Positions 1 through 6,893 of a stretch of DNA of 64,000 nucleotides are shown one piece after another. Made by a program: the position numbers and the translations under genes. This DNA comes from Oceanibacterium hippocampi. GTDB taxonomy: Bacteria; Pseudomonadota; Alphaproteobacteria; Sneathiellales; Sneathiellaceae. How positions within the stretch are numbered: the stretch's first letter is position 1; each line of letters starts with the position of its first letter. The stretch spans positions 372,001 to 436,000 of the forward strand of contig NZ_FWFR01000002.1 in the NCBI RefSeq assembly GCF_900172325.1, read 5' to 3'. A model generated the notes under the pieces. That model was not told the origin of the DNA, ran no database searches, and was given only the letters and a program-made list of their open reading frames with translations.

Positions 1-984
1 TTCGGCAAGCCGGCCGTTGATGCGCCCGGCGGCGGCCTCGAGTTCGTGCCGCATCTCGATATATTCCGGCACGTCGGAGCGCGAGAGCGGCGCGATCTGC
101 AGCAGGGAGACCCGTCCCTTGTTCTCGGGATAGGCGTCGAACAGTTTCTCGACGGCGCCGAAGCGCTCCAGCAGGCCCTTGGAATAGTCGAGCCTGTCGA
201 CCCCGATGATCTGCCAGCGCTCGCCGAGCGCGGTGTGCATGCGGTGGTGGATGCGGCGCGCCTCGCGGGAGCGGGTCAGGTCCTCGAATTCCTTGGCGTC
301 GATCCCGATCGGATAGACCCGTGCCAGGATTCGCCGCCCGAAGGCGCTCATCGAACCGTCGTCGTGAACCTCACCGCCGGCCTCGAACAGCACGTAGTCG
401 GTGAAGGATCGAAGGTCCGACTGGGTCTGGAAGCCGATGACGTCATAGGCGAACAGGCCGCGCACCAGCGCCTGGTGATTGGGCAGCGTGAGCAGGATCT
501 CCGATGGCGGCCAGGGAATATGCAGGAAATAGCCCATCGCCTGCTGCTTGCCCATGCGGCGCAGTTCCTCGCCGACCAGCATCAGATGGAAATCGTGCAC
601 CCAGACGATGTCGTCGTCGGTCAGGAGCGGCGCGACGGCGCGGGCGAAATAGCTGTTCACCCGCTGGTAGCCGGCATAATAGCGCCGGTCGTAGGTCGTC
701 AGATCGACCCGGTAATGGAACAGCGGCCAGAGCGAGCGGTTGGCGAAGCCGTTGTAATAATCCTCGTAGTCGGTGCGGCTCAGATCGAAGGTCGAATAGG
801 TCACGCCCTCGTGGGTTTCCTCGGCGACATGCGGGTCGGAAACATCCGCGAACTGACCGCTCCAGCCGACCCAGACGCCGCCGGAATCGGCGAGCGCCGC
901 CTTGAGCGCCACCGCCAGTCCGCCGGCGGATGCCTTCTTCGATCGATCGGCGACCCGGTTGGACAGGACGATCAGGCGGCTCAC
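1..984 (-). CDS. otsA: trehalose-6-phosphate synthase, GT20 (3' end beyond the left edge)
   Basis: Retaining glycosyltransferase that joins UDP-glucose and glucose-6-phosphate into trehalose-6-phosphate in the cytoplasm, the first step of OtsAB trehalose synthesis. The visible N-terminal 328 residues begin SRLIVLSNRVA and show VWVHDFHLM (about residue 129) and RLDYSKGL (about 266), the sugar-nucleotide and phosphate-binding segments of family GT20. The C-terminal third lies outside the window. The start is a GTG at 982-984, and its bases overlap the TGA of the upstream GH15 gene (GTGA), a typical translational coupling. It is the last visible gene of the otsB-GH15-otsA operon. Identity is secure; only the 3' boundary is unknown. 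Confidence 0.95.
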   Translation of the reverse strand, partial: MSRLIVLSNRVADRSKKASAGGLAVALKAALADSGGVWVGWSGQFADVSDPHVAEETHEGVTYSTFDLSRTDYEDYYNGFANRSLWPLFHYRVDLTTYDRRYYAGYQRVNSYFARAVAPLLTDDDIVWVHDFHLMLVGEELRRMGKQQAMGYFLHIPWPPSEILLTLPNHQALVRGLFAYDVIGFQTQSDLRSFTDYVLFEAGGEVHDDGSMSAFGRRILARVYPIGIDAKEFEDLTRSREARRIHHRMHTALGERWQIIGVDRLDYSKGLLERFGAVEKLFDAYPENKGRVSLLQIAPLSRSDVPEYIEMRHELEAAAGRINGRLAE

Positions 985-2777
985 AAAACCTCTCCCCAGC
1001 TTCGACTCAGGCGCATCGCGCAGTTGATGATGCCCACCAACGAGTAGGTCTGCGGAAAGTTCCCCCAGAGCTCGCCGGTGCGCGGCACGTAATCCTCGGA
1101 CAGCAGGCCGAGGCCGTTCCGGCAGCGCAGCATCTCCTCGAAGATCTCCCGCGCCTCCTCGCGTCGCCCCATCATGTCGAGGGCTTCGACATACCAGAAG
1201 GTGCAGATATTGAAGGCCGCGTCCGGGGCGCCGAAGTCGTCCGGCGCATGGTAACGCATCAGGTGGCGGTCGCGGAGCAGATGTCCCTCGATCGCCTCGA
1301 CCGTCTTCACGAACCGCGGGTCGTCCGCCTTCACGAAGCCGACTTCCGCCATGAGCAGCAGGCTGGCGTCGATATCGGTGCCGCCGAAGCTCTCGGTGAA
1401 GGTCTGGCGCTCCTCGTTCCACGCCTCGGTGCAGATCCGTTCGTGGATCTCGTCGGCCCGGTCGCGCCAGTAGGTCGCCCGATCCGTCTTGCCGAGATGG
1501 CCGGCGATCTTCGCCAGCCGATCGCAGGCCGCCCAGCACATCAGGCTCGACGACGTATGGACACGGGCCCGGTAGCGCAGTTCCCACATCCCCGCGTCCG
1601 GCTCGTTATGCAGCCGGAAGGCGCGCTCCCCCATCTTCTCGAGACGGTCGAAATCGGCCTCGCCCGGTCTGCGCAATGGCCGGTGGTCGAAGAAGGACTG
1701 GGTCGCCGCCAGCACCACGTCGCCATAGACGTCGTGCTGCAGATGCTCGTGGGCCTGGTTGCCGACCCGCACCGGGCCCATGCCGCGGTACCCCGGCAGG
1801 GTCTCCACGATCCGTTCCGTCAGGCGGGCTTCCAGCGCGATGCCGTACACCGGCTGCAAATGACCGCCGTCGGCGAGCGCGGTGACGTTGTTCAGGTAGC
1901 GGAGATACTCCTCCATGATATCGACGACGCCGAGCCGGTTCAGCGCGCGCACGACGAAAAAGGCGTCACGCAGCCAGCAGAAGCGATAGTCCCAGTTGCG
2001 CTGGCTGTTCGGCGATTCCGGGATCGAGGTGGTCATCGCCGCGATGATCGCGCCGGTCTCCTCGAAGACGCAGAGCTTGAGCGTGATCGCGGCGCGGATC
2101 ACCGCTTCCTGCCATTCCAGCGGCAGATAGAGATAGCGCACCCAGTTGCGCCAGTAGCTCTCGGTCTGTTCCTCGAACATGCGGGCGGTTTCGACGACCG
2201 GCCGGGTCAGGCTCTCGTCCGGACCGAGGATCAGGGAAATCGGCTCGGCGAGCTGGAACGGCCGTTCGTCGAGCACGTAGGCGACCGGGGCATTGGTCGT
2301 CAGGCGAAGCGTCTCGTCGGGACCGACATAGCGGACATGGTTGCTGCCGTGGGTGAGTTGCGGCCCGGCGGCGCCGTACTCGAAGGCCGGACGGATGCGG
2401 ATGGTGATCCTCGGCGTCCCCGAAACCGGCCGCACCTGGCGCACGATCATGGTTGGCCGGAAAATCCGGCCGAACTGGTTGAAGCGCGGCACGAAGTCGG
2501 TGATCTCGATGGCGTTGCCCGCCGCATCGGCGAGCCGCGTGCGGAGAATCGCCGTGTTCGACACGTAGGACTGCTCGGCCTCGACCATGCCGTCGAGTGC
2601 GATCTCGTAGAGCCCGCGCCGGTCGTCCGCCTCCGGGCTGTCGGCGCCCGACAGCAGATCGCAGAAGACCGGATCGCTGTCGAGCCGCGGCCAGCAGCAC
2701 CAGTTGATCCGCCCGCGACGATCGACCAGGGCAGAGATCCGGCAATTGCCGATCGCGCCGAGCTCAAGTTCGTTCAT
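981..2777 (-). CDS. glycoside hydrolase family 15 protein (glucoamylase/trehalase-like)
   Basis: A 598-residue GH15 enzyme of the inverting (alpha/alpha)6 type. The N-terminal beta domain starts ELGAIGNCRISALVDRRG and carries INWCCWPRLDSDPVF. The catalytic domain has RNWDYRFCWLRDAFF near residue 265, the hallmark of bacterial GH15 glucoamylases and trehalases. No signal peptide is visible, so it probably acts in the cytoplasm. It sits between otsB (59 bp upstream) and otsA (4 bp overlap), which suggests a role in trehalose or alpha-glucan turnover. Members of this subfamily include characterised trehalases as well as glucoamylases, so the substrate cannot be read from sequence. The start ATG is the first in frame and precedes the conserved N-terminus. 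Confidence 0.9.
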   Translation of the reverse strand: MNELELGAIGNCRISALVDRRGRINWCCWPRLDSDPVFCDLLSGADSPEADDRRGLYEIALDGMVEAEQSYVSNTAILRTRLADAAGNAIEITDFVPRFNQFGRIFRPTMIVRQVRPVSGTPRITIRIRPAFEYGAAGPQLTHGSNHVRYVGPDETLRLTTNAPVAYVLDERPFQLAEPISLILGPDESLTRPVVETARMFEEQTESYWRNWVRYLYLPLEWQEAVIRAAITLKLCVFEETGAIIAAMTTSIPESPNSQRNWDYRFCWLRDAFFVVRALNRLGVVDIMEEYLRYLNNVTALADGGHLQPVYGIALEARLTERIVETLPGYRGMGPVRVGNQAHEHLQHDVYGDVVLAATQSFFDHRPLRRPGEADFDRLEKMGERAFRLHNEPDAGMWELRYRARVHTSSSLMCWAACDRLAKIAGHLGKTDRATYWRDRADEIHERICTEAWNEERQTFTESFGGTDIDASLLLMAEVGFVKADDPRFVKTVEAIEGHLLRDRHLMRYHAPDDFGAPDAAFNICTFWYVEALDMMGRREEAREIFEEMLRCRNGLGLLSEDYVPRTGELWGNFPQTYSLVGIINCAMRLSRSWGEVL

Positions 2778-2836
2778 CGATTAGCCTTTCCGTATTTCTT
2801 ACCAATGGCTTGCGCCATTTTCTTCCGGATTTCGCT

Positions 2837-3592
2837 TCAGTCGAGCGCGGTCGCCACCTCGACCAGCCAGGCCAGCAGGGCGCCGACGTCGTCGACCCTG
2901 TGACCGGCTTCGGTCGGCCCTGCCCCGCCGACCCGGATCGAATGCCCGCCAAGCGCGTTGACCGCGCGAAAGCCGGCCTCGTCGGTGACGTCGTCGCCGG
3001 CGAAGACCGGGACCCGGCCCCGGAAAGGTGGATCGGTCATGAAGGCATGGATCGCGCTGCCCTTGTCGAAGCCGGCGGGCTTCAGTTCGACGACCATCTT
3101 TCCCTCCAGCACCTCGAAGGCGCCGCCGGCGGCGTCGGCGGCTTCCCGCACCGCCGTCCGGCAGGCCCAGGCGGCGTCGGGCCGGGCGCGGTAGTGGAGC
3201 GCCAGGCTCTGGCCCTTGTCCTCGACGCGAACGCCGGGCCAGTCGGCGGCAACGGCATCGAGACGACGGCGCAGCGCCACCATCACCGGTTTCTCCCCCT
3301 GCCCGGCGAGCGCGCCGTTCACCGCGCCGTTGGCGGAGAAGCGCAGTTCGACCCCGTGCAGACCGGCGCCTGCGAGCGCCAGCGGCTGAAGATACTGATC
3401 GACCTGGGCAAGCGGCCGCCCGGTAACGACGGCAAGGGCGCCGCAGAGCGCAATGTCGATGCGACCGAGCAAGGCGGGCAGGCTGCTCTCGACCGCGACC
3501 GTTTCCGGGGTCGGGGCAATCTCCGCAAGGGTGCCATCAAAGTCCAGGAACAGGGCCCAGTCGGGCTTCGGGGTCGGCAGGGTCATGGGCAT
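2837..3592 (-). CDS. otsB: trehalose-6-phosphate phosphatase
   Basis: HAD-superfamily phosphatase that removes the phosphate from trehalose-6-phosphate to give trehalose. Motif I is LFLDFDGTLAEIAPTP near the N-terminus with both catalytic aspartates, followed by VTGRPLAQ, and motif IV is FAGDDVTDEAGF with the Mg-binding Asp pair. Length (251 residues) fits the bacterial OtsB family. The frame is open upstream to 3736, but homology begins around TLPTPKPDW, so I place the start at the ATG at 3592 (another ATG lies at 3586). It is the first gene of the trehalose operon, divergent from the GST gene at 3788. A candidate promoter lies about 50 bp upstream. Confidence 0.93.
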   Translation of the reverse strand: MPMTLPTPKPDWALFLDFDGTLAEIAPTPETVAVESSLPALLGRIDIALCGALAVVTGRPLAQVDQYLQPLALAGAGLHGVELRFSANGAVNGALAGQGEKPVMVALRRRLDAVAADWPGVRVEDKGQSLALHYRARPDAAWACRTAVREAADAAGGAFEVLEGKMVVELKPAGFDKGSAIHAFMTDPPFRGRVPVFAGDDVTDEAGFRAVNALGGHSIRVGGAGPTEAGHRVDDVGALLAWLVEVATALD

Positions 3593-3637
3593 CCGGGAAA
3601 TGGCGGCGGGAACGGCGAAAATTCGTGGGTGGTCCAG

Positions 3638-3665
3638 ATCATATCGCCTGAAGCCATACCGGCAA
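3638..3665 (-). promoter_or_regulatory. candidate sigma70-type promoter of the trehalose operon
   Basis: On the minus strand, TTGCCG (-35) is separated by 16 bp from TATGAT (-10, five of six consensus positions), about 50 bp upstream of the otsB start. Identified by eye only; the -35 match is weak. Confidence 0.35.
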
Positions 3666-3787
3666 GTTAAGGCACGGCGAAAAGATCGGCGCCCGTGGCA
3701 GTTCGGTGAATGCGGACTGTTACCGGCGGCCCGCACGCACTAGATTCGTCTTCAGGATACGCTATCGCACGGGAATCGGAGCGGAGA

Positions 3788-4492
3788 ATGATCGACCTCT
3801 ATTACTGGCCGACGCCGAACGGCCACAAGATCACGATGTTTCTCGAAGAGGCTGCGGTTCCCTACCGGTTCGTGCCCCTCAATATCGGCAAGGGCGAACA
3901 GTTCACCCCGGAATTCCTCGAGATCTCGCCGAACAACCGCATGCCGGCGATCGTCGACCACGATCCGGCCGACGGCTACGAAAGCCTCACGGTCTTCGAA
4001 TCCGGTGCGATCCTGGTCTATCTCGGCGACAAGTATCGCCGCTTCCTCCCCACCGACATCCGCGGCCGCGCCGAGGTCCTGCAATGGCTGCACTGGCAGA
4101 TGGGCGGGCTCGGGCCGATGGCCGGGCAGAACTCCCATTTCGTCAATTACGCGCCCGAGAAGATCGACTACGCGCTCGACCGTTATCGCAATGAAACCAA
4201 TCGCCTGTTCGGCGTCATGAACAAGCGGCTCGAGGATCGGGAGTTCCTCGCGGGCGATTATTCGATCGCCGACATGGCCTGCTACCCCTGGGTCCGCCCC
4301 TACAAGAGCCTGGGCCAGGACCTCGAGGACTTCCCCCATCTCAAGCGCTGGTACGAGACGATCTACGCGCGTTCCGGCACGGCGCGGGCCTATTCGAAAT
4401 CGCGGCCGATCAAGAATCTCAACAGGAACGATCCGAAAGAGGCCAACAAGATCCTCTTCGGCCAGACGGCCGGCAGCCTGCCTCCGCGCTGA
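3788..4492 (+). CDS. glutathione S-transferase, YfcG/YghU-like (nu class)
   Basis: A 234-residue soluble GST. The N-terminal thioredoxin-like domain starts MIDLYYWPTPNGHKI. The TPNGHK stretch is the glutathione-binding segment of the YfcG/YghU/Ure2p-like group, which uses Thr/Asn rather than Tyr/Ser and often acts as a disulfide-bond reductase with glutathione. The glutathione-contacting VFESGAIL motif follows near residue 70, and the all-helical C-terminal domain has the conserved FLAGDYSIADMA N-cap. The start is the ATG at 3788, preceded by GGAGCGGAGA; a longer frame from 3710 lacks a ribosome-binding site and homology. Monocistronic, divergent from otsB. Confidence 0.9.
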   Translation: MIDLYYWPTPNGHKITMFLEEAAVPYRFVPLNIGKGEQFTPEFLEISPNNRMPAIVDHDPADGYESLTVFESGAILVYLGDKYRRFLPTDIRGRAEVLQWLHWQMGGLGPMAGQNSHFVNYAPEKIDYALDRYRNETNRLFGVMNKRLEDREFLAGDYSIADMACYPWVRPYKSLGQDLEDFPHLKRWYETIYARSGTARAYSKSRPIKNLNRNDPKEANKILFGQTAGSLPPR

Positions 4493-4506
4493 TCGCCGCG
4501 CCCTGA

Positions 4507-4545
4507 CCGCCGTCGGGAACGGCGGCAAGGCGGCCGTCCCCTTTT
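4507..4545 (+). terminator. possible terminator after the GST gene
   Basis: A perfect 7-bp stem CCGCCGT/ACGGCGG with a 5-nt loop (4507-4525) is followed, after a second weaker overlapping hairpin, by CCCCTTTT at 4538-4545. The T-run is not directly at the foot of the first stem, so this is tentative. Confidence 0.3.
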
Positions 4546-4629
4546 AACAATTCTTCAGCGAACCAAATCTAGACTCCGGGCGTTCGGCGACGGCGACGGT
4601 TGCAGGGGATCCCTATCGTGTACGAGGCA

Positions 4630-6477
4630 ATGACGAACTACGGCATGGGTATTCGAGTGGCGGCGGGACGGCCGATCGGTCTGTTGCGCCGCGGCCTGTT
4701 CGTGCTTCTGTTCGGCCTTGCCGGTGCGTCCGCCAGCGCCCAGGCGGAGATCGTGCTCGGCGAATACGACGAGGCGCCGGCCTCAGTCGCGGTCTGTTCC
4801 GGTTGCGACGTCGCGCTATACGAGCCGTTCGAACTGCAGGTCGAGAACCCCGGGACCTACACCAACCCCTTCGACTATGACGAAATCGCGCTGGAGGCCC
4901 GCTTCATCGCACCGTCCGGCCGGGAATACGCGTTCGCCGGCTATTACGACGGCGACGGCGCAGGCGGACAGCAGGGCATGGTATGGGCGCTCCGCTTCCA
5001 GCCCGACGAGACCGGGACCTGGCGCTACAGCTATCGATTCTCCGACGACAGCAAGAGCGGCGACGGCAGCTTCGCGGTCGGCCCCCGCCGGAACCCGGCA
5101 TTGCACGGCCATGTCGCGATCGATCCGGAGAACCCCTACGGCCTGCGCTACCGGGACGGCACCCCGCATTACTGGTGGGGCGGCAAATGGGTGAACGGCC
5201 CGAACTACGGACCGAAGCGGAAGGGTGGACAGGAGAACGAGCACTTCCTCGACGACGCCACCCTGCTCGCCTATCTCGACCGGCTGGTCGAGTATGACCA
5301 TAACGGCATTCTCGTTAAGACCGCGCTGTTTCCGCTCGCCGACGACAAGATGCGCTGGGACCTCGCGTGGATCCGCCGGGCCGAATGGCTGGTCCGGGAA
5401 GCGGCGGCGCGTGGCATCTACGTCCACCTCAACATCTTCGACACCTGGTCGCGCGTGGCCGGGAAATGGTTCGAGCACGACACCCACGGCGAGCGACATG
5501 TCTTCAACGTCTGGGACCGGAACGACATGGCGGCGGAGCGGAATTATGTCCGCACCATCGTCGCCCGCTTCGCCGGTTTCCCGAACGTCTACTGGGAACT
5601 CGGCAACGAGATGGAGCACACCAATTCGGGGGAGGTCTTCATGGATCTCGCCAACGAGTTCTACCTGCCGTGGATTCGCGAGGCCGATCCCCACGACCTG
5701 CCGATCGGCCTGTCCGAGGGGATCCACTGGACGACCAACGTCGACATCGCCTTCCTGCACCAGACCGACCGGCTGCCGCCCCTGCCCAAGGGCGAAGGGC
5801 TGACCGACCGCCTGATCCACGGCGCCAAGAGCCTCGGCAAGCGGCTGATCCATGGCGTCTGGATCGATTCGCGGCGGCCGGCGATGATGAACGAACTGGT
5901 CTTCGGCGGCGAGGGTGACGTGCTCTGGAAGGACGAGGTCATGCGCGACCCGGCCAGCCGCTACAGCTACCGCCGGACCTTCTGGCGCAATTTCACCTAC
6001 GGCGGCACCGGTTCGACCGAGGCGACCTGGCTCGATATCAGCAAGCCGCTCGACGAGGCGGTACTGAACGTGATGGCCGATCAGCAGACGCTGCGCCGCT
6101 ACATCGAGGCGCTGCCTGTCGACATCAACACCATGCGCTCGGTCGGGAACTGGGCATCGGGCGGTCCCCGGGGCGTCGACTATTCGCGGACCCGGGTCGC
6201 CGATGGCGCCGTCTATGTCACCTATTTCGCCGCAACCGGCGACACCGGCGCGACGATGCCCGGCAAGCTCACCATCGGGGCGCTCCCCGAGGGGCAGTAT
6301 CGCGTGTCCTGGCTCGATCCGCGCACTCTCGAGCCGGTCGCCCCGGCGCTGGAGATCTCTGGCGGCGAGGCGCAGTCGCTCGATCATCCGGGCTTCGAGC
6401 GCGACCTCCTGCTCAGTATCGTCGAGCGGTCACGAGCCTCAGAAACAGCCGAGAATACCGCCGGCGCCGTCCAGTAG
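4630..6477 (+). CDS. secreted DUF5060-type glycoside hydrolase
   Basis: A roughly 615-residue exported protein. The N-terminus has positive charges, a hydrophobic stretch GLFVLLFGLAGASASAQA and a likely cleavage after AQA. Next comes a beta-sandwich matching DUF5060 (region VALYEPFELQVENPG through the TGTWRYSYRF segment), then a (beta/alpha)8-like domain (KTALFPLADD, VHLNIFDTWS, FPNVYWELGNEME). The WELGNE stretch resembles the Asn-Glu acid/base motif of clan GH-A glycosidases, so hydrolysis of an extracellular polysaccharide is plausible. Substrate unknown. Start is uncertain: ATG 4630 chosen, with GTG 4618 (AGGGG upstream) and ATG 4645 as alternatives. Its last 39 bp overlap an antisense small gene. 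Confidence 0.8.
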   Translation: MTNYGMGIRVAAGRPIGLLRRGLFVLLFGLAGASASAQAEIVLGEYDEAPASVAVCSGCDVALYEPFELQVENPGTYTNPFDYDEIALEARFIAPSGREYAFAGYYDGDGAGGQQGMVWALRFQPDETGTWRYSYRFSDDSKSGDGSFAVGPRRNPALHGHVAIDPENPYGLRYRDGTPHYWWGGKWVNGPNYGPKRKGGQENEHFLDDATLLAYLDRLVEYDHNGILVKTALFPLADDKMRWDLAWIRRAEWLVREAAARGIYVHLNIFDTWSRVAGKWFEHDTHGERHVFNVWDRNDMAAERNYVRTIVARFAGFPNVYWELGNEMEHTNSGEVFMDLANEFYLPWIREADPHDLPIGLSEGIHWTTNVDIAFLHQTDRLPPLPKGEGLTDRLIHGAKSLGKRLIHGVWIDSRRPAMMNELVFGGEGDVLWKDEVMRDPASRYSYRRTFWRNFTYGGTGSTEATWLDISKPLDEAVLNVMADQQTLRRYIEALPVDINTMRSVGNWASGGPRGVDYSRTRVADGAVYVTYFAATGDTGATMPGKLTIGALPEGQYRVSWLDPRTLEPVAPALEISGGEAQSLDHPGFERDLLLSIVERSRASETAENTAGAVQ

Positions 6478-6615
6478 GACGCGCAGATAGCCGCCTTCTA
6501 CCGAGGCGGACAGGCGCTCGGCCAGGGCCTGCACCTCGCCCGGCCAGAGTGCCAGGCCGGCAACCGCGATCAGCAGCGCACCCAGGATCAGCCATTTTCC
6601 GTTGGCGGCCTTCAT
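6439..6615 (-). CDS. small membrane protein of unknown function (58 aa)
   Basis: An open frame of 58 codons beginning KAANGKWLILGALLIAVAG. It has one clear transmembrane or signal-anchor helix (residues about 8-24, ending near LALWPGE) and a short polar tail ending GILGCF. GGAGG stands 7-8 nt upstream of the ATG at 6615, and third codon positions are strongly G/C-biased like neighbouring real genes, so I consider it a true gene. Its 3' end overlaps the 3' end of the DUF5060 hydrolase gene by 39 bp, tail to tail. A perfect 8-bp dyad lies 26 bp upstream. I do not recognise a family. Confidence 0.6.
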   Translation of the reverse strand: MKAANGKWLILGALLIAVAGLALWPGEVQALAERLSASVEGGYLRVLLDGAGGILGCF

Positions 6616-6641
6616 GATGGTCCTCCGGCCCGGGGGCCTTG

Positions 6642-6660
6642 TCTGTCATCCCATGACAGA
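6642..6660. promoter_or_regulatory. perfect 19-bp dyad between the small gene and nrdA
   Basis: TCTGTCAT, a CCC spacer, then ATGACAGA: 8 of 8 arm positions are complementary. It lies 26 bp upstream of the small-protein start on one strand and 5 bp before the -35 of the nrd promoter on the other. Without a T-run it does not look like a terminator, so a repressor operator is more likely. Confidence 0.45.
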
Positions 6661-6665
6661 AGCTG

Positions 6666-6694
6666 TTGACGCCCCGACCCGCTTTCAATACCAT
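6666..6694 (+). promoter_or_regulatory. candidate nrdAB promoter
   Basis: TTGACG (-35, five of six) is followed after 17 bp by TACCAT (-10, four of six). The -10 overlaps the first NrdR box, as expected for a repressible nrd promoter. It leaves a leader of about 190 nt before nrdA that contains short hairpins, for example CGGTT/AACCG around 6776-6790. Confidence 0.45.
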
Positions 6695-6734
6695 ATCTTG
6701 TAGCGACGGTTCAGTCGAACGCTTCATATAGAAA
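6688..6734 (+). promoter_or_regulatory. tandem NrdR boxes upstream of nrdAB
   Basis: NrdR-regulated operons carry two boxes whose core is CWATATATWG, usually three helical turns apart. Here CCATATCTTG (core 6691-6700) and CTTCATATAG (core 6722-6731) each match 8 of 10 core positions, and their centres are exactly 31 bp apart. The first box overlaps the predicted -10. No nrdR gene is in this window. Confidence 0.65.
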
Positions 6735-6893
6735 CACGTGTCGACCGGCGCGCATTCCATTGTGCGCGAACGGGGCGGTTTTGCCAACCGGTCAGACATC
6801 GGACGAAGCGAACGGCGGTCTGGGACAGGCGTTGCTGTGTGAGTTGGGGCCGGGAGGGATGACCGGCAAGCGATTAGGGGATACTGGGGTCCG

